Of a DNA stretch of 64,000 bases, positions 14,894 through 22,121 are shown in pieces. Position numbers and translations under genes: made by a program. The notes beneath the pieces are model-generated. The model made no database searches and was not told the origin of the DNA. It saw only the letters and a list, made by a program, of their open reading frames with translations. Each line of letters opens with the position of its first letter. Position 1 is the stretch's first letter. This DNA is from Chryseosolibacter histidinae (GTDB lineage: Bacteria; Bacteroidota; Bacteroidia; Cytophagales; Cyclobacteriaceae), in assembly GCF_018598225.1 (NCBI RefSeq), contig NZ_JAHESF010000016.1:88499-152498 (forward strand), written 5' to 3'.

Positions 14894-17725
14894 ATGTTGC
14901 GAAGCATGCTGTCGTTTTGTCTTGTTCTTCTTGTAACATTCGGTTTTGCCCAGAACGGAACGATCTCCGGTACGGTCACCGACTCTAAAAGCGGAGAAAC
15001 TGTAGTCGGTGCCAATGTAGTGATACAAGGTACCACGGTTGGTTCACCCACCGACATCGATGGAAAGTTCACCATCCAGAATGTAAAACCCGGAACGTAT
15101 AATTTGTCTGTGACTTTTGTCACTTACAAAGCGCACACCATTCCTGATGTGGTGGTGGAAGGCGGAAAGATCACTACAATACAGGTGCAGATGCAGGAAG
15201 ATGTTTCTGAATTGCAGGAAGTGGTGATCACCGGAACACGGGAGATCAATAATGACATATCGCTTCTCAATGCTATCAAGGAGGCCAAGCTTGTAGTAAC
15301 AGGCATTTCAGCGGAACAGATCACCAGGTTGCCCGATAACGATGCGGCACAGGTGATGAAACGCGTTCCCGGAATTACCATCGTTGACAACCGGTTTGTG
15401 ATGGTGCGCGGCGTTCCTGAAAGATACAACCAGGTGATGATCAACAACGCCATTGCACCCAGCACGGAAGTTGACAAACGTTCTTTTTCATTTGACATGG
15501 TGCCCAGCGGCGCGATCGATCAGTTGCTGATTTTCAAGTCAGGCACCGCTGAATACCCGGGCGATTTCGCAGGCGGTGTGATCCAGGTGATCACCAAACA
15601 GGCGCCGGCGGAAGAATACCTGAGCTTCGGACTGAACTTCGGATACCGCAGCAACACTACTTTTAAAAATTTCCTGGAAAGCAAAAAAGGCTCAACTGAT
15701 CTTCTTGGTTTTGACGATGGCGATAGAAGCTTACCCAACGGCTTTCCCACCACCAAGCAGCTTCAGTCGTACAACATGAATAACCGTGAGCTTCCCGCGG
15801 CAGCCGCGTTGTTATCAAACGATTTTGACTACACCCAGAAGAATGCGCTTGCCGACGCAGGCCTGAACTTCGGATTAGGTAAACATTTTTCGATCGGTAA
15901 AAGGATCGACGCCAGCACACTTGTTGCATTGAGCTATTCAAACAATTACCAGGCGATCAACAACGCTCCTTTCAAAAGATATTCCAACTGGGACAGCGAT
16001 CCTGAAACGGCATCGGCCATTCAGCAGAATTTTTCAGACAACTCTTATTTGCACGAGTCGAAGATCAGCCTCATCAACAACTGGCAATTCAACATCGGAG
16101 AACGTTCAACGGTGGAGTTTAAAAACCTGGCCGTTCAGATCGGTGAGAACAAGACCATGTTGCGCGAGGGAACGGATGCCGGTGGGCAGGGAGGTTTTTA
16201 TAACAACTACGCTTATCATTATCTGAGCAGGTTTATTTATTCGGGCCAGCTGCAAGGCAAAACAGACCTGACCAGCTCGGCTTCCCTCAACTGGGTGCTG
16301 GGTTACAATACCATCAATCGTAATGAGCCTGACTTCAGAAGGTTCAGGAGGATCAAAGATCAGGGATCGGATTTCTACAGGATGATCCTGCCCGCCAACT
16401 CAAATCCCTTCGATGCCGGAAGATTTTATTCTGACCTGAGCGATAAAGGTTACGCGCATGGATTGAGCTTCGAGAAGAAGTTTGGTGATGGCAGCGAAAA
16501 AAGAATGCCCTCGGTTAAAGCAGGTTATTTCATCGACTATAAAGAAAGAAATTTTAATGCCAGATACATCACCAACGTGCTGCCCGGTTCCTTTGGCTAT
16601 CGCGAGAATGAGTTATCGGTTCTTCCGCTGTCGCAAATATTCGACATCAACAATTTCTACTCATTCAATTCAGACAACTCTGTTAATCCCGGCTTCATCT
16701 TAAGGGAAGGTACACGTCCCACCGACTCATATAACGGTACAAGCCTGACCACAGCGGGTTTTGTTTCAGGGAGCCTGCCCCTGGGCAACTTCGACCTGAG
16801 CGGCGGCATCAGGGTAGAGTACTTCGATCAGAAGCTGAACCTTTACGAGAACACGAAGCAGATCAACAATAAGGTTACTTCGCCGCTTCCGTTCCTGAAC
16901 ATTGCTTACAACCTTTCAGAGCGTTCGCTGGTGCGCGCTGCCTATGGCCGTACGGTGAACCGCCCGGAGTTCAGGGAAATTGCGCCGTTCCTCTTCTATC
17001 AGTTTGAGTACAACCTGAACATCACCGGTGACACCACACTCAGAACAGCCACCATCGACAATATCGATCTCCGCTGGGAACTGTATCCTAACCCGGGTGA
17101 GATGGTGAGCGTTGGAGCGTTCTACAAAAAATTCAAAAACCCTATCGAGTTCATCCAGGAAAACGCGAGCGGAGGACTGCAGTTCTCTTACGCCAATGCA
17201 CCTGAAGCGCAGAACTACGGTATTGAAGTGGAGCTGCGGAAATCGCTGGCAAGCCTTGGTGTAAGCAAATTCTTACGGAACACTTCGGTGAACCTGAATG
17301 CGTCACTGATCAAGAGTGTGGTTAATTTCCCTGACTCGCTTACATTCCAGCAGAACAAACGTTCCCTGCAGGGACAGTCGCCTTACGTGATCAACACGGG
17401 TATCTACTACAACGATACTGAAAAAGGATACTCCGTGAATCTTGCGTATAACATTTTCGGCAACAGGATCTTTTCTGCCGGAAGCGTTTTATATCCCACC
17501 TGGATCGAGCGGCCCCGCCACGCATTGGATATTCAACTGGCCAAAACTTTTGGAAAGCTGGAGGTCAGGCTGAATATTCAGAACGTGCTCAACTCCGCTT
17601 ACAGGATCTACCAGGACAACGACGAGAACGAAAAGATCAACGAAAAGGTAGACGACTCCATCCAGGAATACAAGACCGGAACCTTGTATGGATTGTCTCT
17701 CGGATGGAAGCTGGCTAAAGATTAA
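14894..17725 (+). CDS. TonB-dependent receptor with carboxypeptidase-like N-terminal domain
   Basis: Outer-membrane active transporter of 943 residues. A signal peptide (about 1-19, ending FGFAQ) is followed by a carboxypeptidase-regulatory-like beta-sandwich (about 22-105, starting GTISGTVTDSKSG). A plug domain follows (about 120-230; ISAEQITRLPDNDAAQVMKR, then VMVRGVPERYNQVMINNA). The barrel runs to the C-terminus, with a central YGRTVNRPEFREIAPFLFY. It is not a SusC type and has no SusD neighbour. Its partner is probably the lipoprotein 158 bases downstream. The ligand is unknown. A long leader carries TTAAC repeats. An internal Met five codons in is an alternative start. Confidence 0.92.
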   Translation: MLRSMLSFCLVLLVTFGFAQNGTISGTVTDSKSGETVVGANVVIQGTTVGSPTDIDGKFTIQNVKPGTYNLSVTFVTYKAHTIPDVVVEGGKITTIQVQMQEDVSELQEVVITGTREINNDISLLNAIKEAKLVVTGISAEQITRLPDNDAAQVMKRVPGITIVDNRFVMVRGVPERYNQVMINNAIAPSTEVDKRSFSFDMVPSGAIDQLLIFKSGTAEYPGDFAGGVIQVITKQAPAEEYLSFGLNFGYRSNTTFKNFLESKKGSTDLLGFDDGDRSLPNGFPTTKQLQSYNMNNRELPAAAALLSNDFDYTQKNALADAGLNFGLGKHFSIGKRIDASTLVALSYSNNYQAINNAPFKRYSNWDSDPETASAIQQNFSDNSYLHESKISLINNWQFNIGERSTVEFKNLAVQIGENKTMLREGTDAGGQGGFYNNYAYHYLSRFIYSGQLQGKTDLTSSASLNWVLGYNTINRNEPDFRRFRRIKDQGSDFYRMILPANSNPFDAGRFYSDLSDKGYAHGLSFEKKFGDGSEKRMPSVKAGYFIDYKERNFNARYITNVLPGSFGYRENELSVLPLSQIFDINNFYSFNSDNSVNPGFILREGTRPTDSYNGTSLTTAGFVSGSLPLGNFDLSGGIRVEYFDQKLNLYENTKQINNKVTSPLPFLNIAYNLSERSLVRAAYGRTVNRPEFREIAPFLFYQFEYNLNITGDTTLRTATIDNIDLRWELYPNPGEMVSVGAFYKKFKNPIEFIQENASGGLQFSYANAPEAQNYGIEVELRKSLASLGVSKFLRNTSVNLNASLIKSVVNFPDSLTFQQNKRSLQGQSPYVINTGIYYNDTEKGYSVNLAYNIFGNRIFSAGSVLYPTWIERPRHALDIQLAKTFGKLEVRLNIQNVLNSAYRIYQDNDENEKINEKVDDSIQEYKTGTLYGLSLGWKLAKD

Positions 17726-17764
17726 TGGAAGTTAGGCTTCATTCAACTTTGTGTTTCCTTAATG

Positions 17765-17838
17765 TTAAGAAGGGCTGATAACCGCCAGAACTTGTTAATG
17801 AAGAGTTAACGAACAAAACAAAACCAACTTAACTCTTC
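17765..17838 (+). promoter_or_regulatory. TTAAC repeats and 11-base inverted repeat before the lipoprotein gene
   Basis: TTAA cores at 17795, 17806 and 17828 are spaced 11 and 22 bases, echoing the TonB receptor leader; another lies at 17765. In addition TGAAGAGTTAA (17799-17809) and TTAACTCTTCA (17828-17838) form a perfect inverted repeat with an 18-base spacer, ending 3 bases before the -7 box. The arrangement fits an operator at the -33 region. Confidence 0.45.
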
Positions 17839-17841
17839 AGT

Positions 17842-17849
17842 CTAATTTT
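17842..17849 (+). promoter_or_regulatory. -7 box TAATTTTG for the lipoprotein gene
   Basis: Exact TAnnTTTG match 34 bases before the ATG at 17884, so this gene has its own promoter in addition to any read-through from the receptor. Confidence 0.65.
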
Positions 17850-17883
17850 GGCGCTGACGAAACGAACAACTAAACTGTTAAAC

Positions 17884-19743
17884 ATGAAAAAACTGATTAA
17901 ACTACTCGCCTTTTTTATGGCGATTACAGCAGTAATGCTGGTTCAGAGTTGTGATGATGAAGATCCTAAACCCGGGGTTCCTACTTTCACTACCCCCGAT
18001 GTGACCACTGTTAACGTGAGCTCATCAACTGACATTACCTTCACCTATGCAGCGCCCGGAGGCTTCAAGTCTTCTGAAGTGACTGCCACGGGTGGAACTG
18101 CTACTGTTAAAACCGATGGTACAGCAGGCGCAAAAGAGGGTTCTATCGTAGTTACCTTCACAGCAACATCATCCGTTGGTGCCGGAAGCATAACTTTAAA
18201 AGTAACGGACAATGCTAACCAATCTGCTTCAACTACTGCAGTATTGAATGTAGTGCTGAAAGCTCCCACAGTACTGCAGGGTAACCTGACTACACAGACT
18301 TTGGATGCAGCCAATATTTACATTTTGAAGAACCAGGTGTTCATCCCTAACGGTGTAACGCTGACAATCCCTGCGGGCACAGTGATCAAAGGTGAGAGAG
18401 CTACCAGGGCTACGTTGATCGTTTCGCCCGGTGGTAAACTGATTGCCAACGGTACTGCTGCAAGCCCGGTTGTATTTACTTCTGATCAACCTATCAATAC
18501 CCGCGATCGTGGTGACTGGGGTGGAATCATCATCCTCGGAACTGCTTTTGTAAATCAGTCTTCCCAGCCTTCTATCGAAGGTATCACACCTGAAGTGAAA
18601 TACGGAACCGTTGGAACTGACCCTGCCGTGAATGCTACTGAGAACAGCGGAACGTTGACTTATGTACGCATCGAGTACGCAGGTATCGAGCTTACACCCA
18701 ACAACGAAACCAACAGCCTGACGATGGGCGCCGTTGGTAATGGCACTACCATCAATTACGTACAGGCTTCTTACGGTGGTGATGACGGCTTCGAGTGGTT
18801 CGGTGGCACTGTGAGCGCTAAGAACCTGATCTCTTTCAGCACCTGGGATGACGACTTCGATACAGACTTCGGATGGGGTGGAAATGTTCAGTTCGGTGTA
18901 GCGATCCGTTATCCTTTCATGGCTGACCAGTCTGGCTCAAATGGTTTCGAAAGCGACAGCCAGGGTAACGCCAATGCCATTGCCGGAAAATGCGATGGAA
19001 CTACCAACACAGGTTGTACACGCGGTGTGTTCTCTAACATGACCATCATCGGTCCGCGCGATTACAGCACAGGCCTGATCAGAACAGGTGAGACTGCTAC
19101 TACAAGAGCACGCGCTATCTCTGCTAACTTCCAGCATGCGATGCACATCCGCAGAAGAACGGCCATCTCTATCTTCAACTCGTTCATCAGCGGTTTCCCT
19201 ACTGGTCTTCGTATTGATGACGATCCGACCTTCACCAACTATAACAACGGTGTAGGTGTGCTGGCCAACAACGTCCTGATGGTTCCCTCTACTGCTGAAG
19301 TTGGTAATGCTGTAGGTGCAAACAACGTTGTTTATGCTGCTACTTATGGTGCTTCAAGCAATACTTATGATGCTGCTCCTGTAAAAACATACTTTACCGA
19401 TGGCGCTCGCACAAATACCGTAGCGTTCCCTACAGGCTCTGCCGGATGGTCTCCTGTGCCGGGAACACCTGCTAGTTCCGTGAACCCTTATACTGCCTAT
19501 GGAATCAATTCAGCGCTCTTCTGGGGTAACAATGCCACTACTGAGAACCCTCAGGCCATCGATGCTTATCCTACAGATCCTGACTTTACAGTAACAACTG
19601 GTACGCTCAATGCAGGTGCAAGCTTCGCCGATGCCAAGCTTAGCGGTGGATTCTTTACTTCAACTACTTACAGAGGTGCCTTCGGTTCAACAGACTGGAC
19701 CAATGGATGGACTGAGTTCCGCCCTCAATTGAAAGTTTATTAA
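17884..19743 (+). CDS. Large surface lipoprotein paired with the TonB receptor
   Basis: A 619-residue lipoprotein with lipobox VMLVQSC and an acidic DDEDPKPG linker that may export it to the surface. Residues about 30-125 look like an immunoglobulin-type beta-sandwich of Thr/Ser/Val-rich strands. The rest resembles a right-handed beta-helix or sandwich fold, with the recurrent block NYVQASYGGDDGFEWFGGTV and WDDDFDTDFGWGGNVQFGV (motifs). Proteins with this GGDDGFEWFGG block often lie next to a TonB receptor in Bacteroidota, so a substrate-capture role at the outer membrane is likely, though unproven. Coding usage is dominated by a few codons, as in highly expressed genes. The upstream in-frame ATG at 17848 overlaps the -7 box and is rejected. 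Confidence 0.75.
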   Translation: MKKLIKLLAFFMAITAVMLVQSCDDEDPKPGVPTFTTPDVTTVNVSSSTDITFTYAAPGGFKSSEVTATGGTATVKTDGTAGAKEGSIVVTFTATSSVGAGSITLKVTDNANQSASTTAVLNVVLKAPTVLQGNLTTQTLDAANIYILKNQVFIPNGVTLTIPAGTVIKGERATRATLIVSPGGKLIANGTAASPVVFTSDQPINTRDRGDWGGIIILGTAFVNQSSQPSIEGITPEVKYGTVGTDPAVNATENSGTLTYVRIEYAGIELTPNNETNSLTMGAVGNGTTINYVQASYGGDDGFEWFGGTVSAKNLISFSTWDDDFDTDFGWGGNVQFGVAIRYPFMADQSGSNGFESDSQGNANAIAGKCDGTTNTGCTRGVFSNMTIIGPRDYSTGLIRTGETATTRARAISANFQHAMHIRRRTAISIFNSFISGFPTGLRIDDDPTFTNYNNGVGVLANNVLMVPSTAEVGNAVGANNVVYAATYGASSNTYDAAPVKTYFTDGARTNTVAFPTGSAGWSPVPGTPASSVNPYTAYGINSALFWGNNATTENPQAIDAYPTDPDFTVTTGTLNAGASFADAKLSGGFFTSTTYRGAFGSTDWTNGWTEFRPQLKVY

Positions 19744-19763
19744 TCAGCGTTCTAATATTTGAT

Positions 19764-19800
19764 AAAAAGGACTTGCTACCGGCAAGTCTTTTTTATTTTT
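19764..19800 (+). terminator. Rho-independent terminator after the lipoprotein gene
   Basis: Stem GACTTGC / GCAAGTC (19770-19776 and 19782-19788) extended by an A/T clamp, followed by TTTTTTATTTTT. It sits 21 bases past the stop. Confidence 0.85.
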
Positions 19801-19801
19801 G
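19794..19801 (+). promoter_or_regulatory. -7 box TATTTTTG inside the terminator T-tract
   Basis: The last T-run of the terminator continues into TATTTTTG, an exact -7 match 15 bases before the ATG at 19817. One short stretch would end one transcript and start the next. Confidence 0.5.
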
Positions 19802-19816
19802 CATGCTTCTATACAT

Positions 19817-20365
19817 ATGAAAAAACTTACACTTCTGATCGTTGTTATCGCGCTGCTGGCTGCCTGTACAAAGGATAACAACTACGATCCCAATGCGCAT
19901 CTCACACCTACGCAGAAAGATGCCATTATCACTACCATTGTTCGCTACGCCGCGGGTTCTCCGGATGCTGTCAACAACATCGAAAAGTTCAAACCGGAAT
20001 ACGACAGCTTTTACATGGTGAAACAAAGCAAGATCCGTTTCGAAAGATTTTTTCCAGAGGATGATTATTTCTATTTCCTCATTTCGCAGCCCGCGCCAAG
20101 CCTTTACGAGAAGCGACATGCAACCGGTGGAAGGTTTAAACTGAACGATAAAGGCGAGCTTACCGAATATGAAGAGATCTTCCGAACCTGGAAGATGGTT
20201 CCTGATACGCTTCAGCGGAGAAGCTATATGCTCTTCGATAAAATGGTGAAGCAGGAAGACCTGCAGCAATACTACACTAAAAACTCAGGTGGTGTAGATT
20301 ACATCGAGTTTCCTGACGACAGAACTTACTACGACAAGCAGACCAGGAGTTGGAAGGCGAGATAA
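19817..20365 (+). CDS. Lipoprotein of unknown function
   Basis: A 182-residue lipoprotein with signal KKLTLLIVVIALLAAC, lipidated at about Cys16 and followed by TKDNNYDPN. The mature part is mixed helix and strand with many Tyr and Phe (FFPEDDYFYFLISQPAPSLYE, shown as motif in part) and conserved-looking YIEFPDDRTYYDKQTRSWK at the end. I do not recognise a named family. It is next to, but separately promoted from, the TonB receptor and lipoprotein pair. The ATG at 19817 is preferred to an upstream one because the signal begins there. Confidence 0.7.
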   Translation: MKKLTLLIVVIALLAACTKDNNYDPNAHLTPTQKDAIITTIVRYAAGSPDAVNNIEKFKPEYDSFYMVKQSKIRFERFFPEDDYFYFLISQPAPSLYEKRHATGGRFKLNDKGELTEYEEIFRTWKMVPDTLQRRSYMLFDKMVKQEDLQQYYTKNSGGVDYIEFPDDRTYYDKQTRSWKAR

Positions 20366-20373
20366 GATATTTA

Positions 20374-21069
20374 TCAATTCACTTTCCTTTGCCGTTCCTT
20401 ATGCATCTCGATCACTTTTTTGATCTGCTCTCCGGCCACGGCTACTGAGTCCTGATCTTTCTTATTCTTTTCGAGGCGTTTGGTCAGTGTTTCCAGCTCA
20501 ATCTTGTTGTTCTCGAGTGATTTTTCAAGCTGGATCTTCTCACGTTTATTGTCCTCGATCTTGCCGGTGAGGTCGCGGTTCTGATTCTGCAGGCGCTGCT
20601 GCTGGCGTTCCACTGCCTGGCCCGCGCGGGTGGATTCATCGATCTGCTTCTGGATCTTTTCGCGGTAGAAGGTTACACCAAAATCGTGAAGCATCTTTTC
20701 AAGGTCCTGGTTCACTGCTTCGGCGTCGTCTTTCTTCCAGTCGTCGGTCTTGATGCCTACCCATGCCGAAACGATGTTGCCTACCTGCTTGTTCACACCG
20801 AACACAGGCGCCGTGTAGGTTCTTCCCTGCAGCACAGGCTCATTCACCACCAGGTAATTTTCTACAGACTTCGATTTGCCCAGCGACTTCATGAATTTTG
20901 TAAGGGAAGCCTCTACTTCTTCGGGCGTTGCCTGAAGCTCAACTTCAAATCCATCGGCGTAATCATTCTTGATGCGTGTTTTTTCTTTTTTTACGTTCAC
21001 CGTTTGTGCGTGCGTTGAAAGACTGGTGATGAGGATACAAAAGAGAAAAATGAGATTTTTGTTGAGCAT
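20374..21069 (-). CDS. Exported coiled-coil protein of unknown function
   Basis: A 231-residue protein with a cleavable signal (about 1-21, ending STHA). Residues 22-125 form a globular region (EVELQATPEEVEASLTKFMK, then VVNEPVLQGRTYTAPVFG). Residues about 135-225 are a long charged coiled coil rich in Gln, Lys and Glu. No enzymatic motif is seen. It is periplasmic or cell-surface, with no lipobox. It is transcribed from its own TAAGTTTG box, divergently from the epimerase gene. Confidence 0.75.
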   Translation of the reverse strand: MLNKNLIFLFCILITSLSTHAQTVNVKKEKTRIKNDYADGFEVELQATPEEVEASLTKFMKSLGKSKSVENYLVVNEPVLQGRTYTAPVFGVNKQVGNIVSAWVGIKTDDWKKDDAEAVNQDLEKMLHDFGVTFYREKIQKQIDESTRAGQAVERQQQRLQNQNRDLTGKIEDNKREKIQLEKSLENNKIELETLTKRLEKNKKDQDSVAVAGEQIKKVIEMHKERQRKVN

Positions 21070-21095
21070 TATTGCGGCAATAAGTTAGATTGGTA

Positions 21096-21103
21096 CAAAC
21101 TTA
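21096..21103 (-). promoter_or_regulatory. -7 box TAAGTTTG for the coiled-coil gene
   Basis: Minus-strand exact match to TAnnTTTG, 27 bases before the ATG at 21069, in the divergent gap shared with the epimerase gene. Confidence 0.5.
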
Positions 21104-21127
21104 AAGAAAAATAATACCGGCGCTTTC

Positions 21128-22042
21128 ATGACCCCTGCAAAAAATAATGTGCTCATCACCGGTGCGAGTGGCCTGATCGGCACACATCTCACGGAACTTC
21201 TGCTCAGCCGCGGCGATGGCGTACACCACCTGGGGCGCGCTGGCAAAAGATCCGGTGTGCCTTCCTTTACGTGGGACATCCAAAAACAGACACTGGATGC
21301 GGCGGCGTTGCATTCCGTTAACACAATCGTTCACCTCGCCGGCGCCAATGTGGGTGAAAAACGCTGGACGCCAAAACGCCGGCAGGAGATCCTGGAGAGC
21401 CGCACGCGGTCTACACGGTTACTATTCGATACACTCCAGCAGCAAAAGCACACCGTTAAAAATTTCATCGCTGCATCGGGCATGAGCTACTATGGTCCCG
21501 ACCGGGGTGCCGTTTTTACGGAAGATGACCCCCCGGGAAATGATTTTCTGGCAGACGTGAGCAGGCAATGGGAGGCGGAAGCCGATCGCATCAGTTCGCT
21601 GGGCATCCGCGTGGTGAAGATCCGCATCGGCCTTGTGCTCAGTAAAAAAGGCGGTGCGCTCGAGAAGCTGGCCATGCCTGTGAGGTACTTCGCCGGTGCG
21701 CCGCTGGGTTCGGGCGATCAGTACATCAGCTGGATCCACGTTGACGATCTCTGCGGCATGTTCATCAAAGCCATCGATGACCCAACCATGCACGGAGCAT
21801 ATAACGCAGCGATGCCACAACACACCACGAACCGCGAGATGACAAAGGCTATCGGAGCAGTGCTTCACAAGCCGGTGTTCCTTCCCCCGGTTCCCTCCAT
21901 CTTTCTGAAGCTTGCCCTCGGCGACATGTCACAAATGGTGCTTCAGGGCAACCGTGTTTCGCCTGAGAAGATTTTGCGCGCAGGATTTAAACCCCGGTTT
22001 GATAATTTGAGTGATGCGCTGAAAGACCTTTTAGTCAGTTGA
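21128..22042 (+). CDS. TIGR01777 family SDR epimerase (SDR39U1/YfcH-like)
   Basis: Extended short-chain dehydrogenase of 304 residues. The NAD(P) motif GASGLIG lies at residues 12-18. VHLAGANVGEKRWTPKRRQEI (about 63-83, motif in part) is diagnostic of the TIGR01777 group, followed by AASGMSYYG with the YxxxD-type Tyr and QYISWIHVDDL. A DUF1731 tail (VFLPPVPSIFLKLALGDMSQ, then GNRVSPEKILRAGF) ends the protein. The true substrate is unknown. The final codons and stop (AGT TGA) come from the TTGACAG heptamer repeat, so the repeat seems to have defined the present C-terminus. Confidence 0.92.
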   Translation: MTPAKNNVLITGASGLIGTHLTELLLSRGDGVHHLGRAGKRSGVPSFTWDIQKQTLDAAALHSVNTIVHLAGANVGEKRWTPKRRQEILESRTRSTRLLFDTLQQQKHTVKNFIAASGMSYYGPDRGAVFTEDDPPGNDFLADVSRQWEAEADRISSLGIRVVKIRIGLVLSKKGGALEKLAMPVRYFAGAPLGSGDQYISWIHVDDLCGMFIKAIDDPTMHGAYNAAMPQHTTNREMTKAIGAVLHKPVFLPPVPSIFLKLALGDMSQMVLQGNRVSPEKILRAGFKPRFDNLSDALKDLLVS

Positions 22043-22113
22043 CAGTTGACAAAAGGACAATTGACAAAGGACAACGCCGCGCCCTCCTGGCTCCTTACTC
22101 CTGGCTCCTGGGC
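22036..22113. repeat. Two abutting heptamer-periodic repeats (TTGACAA and CTCCTGG families)
   Basis: 22036-22074 is TTGACAG TTGACAA A AGGACAA TTGACAA AGGACAA. After about 9 bases, 22084-22110 is CTCCTGG CTCCTTA CTCCTGG CTCCTGG. No inverted partner is seen for either, so this looks like two half-loci side by side between convergent genes. The first supplies the stop codon of the epimerase. Confidence 0.7.
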
Positions 22114-22121
22114 TGAACACC

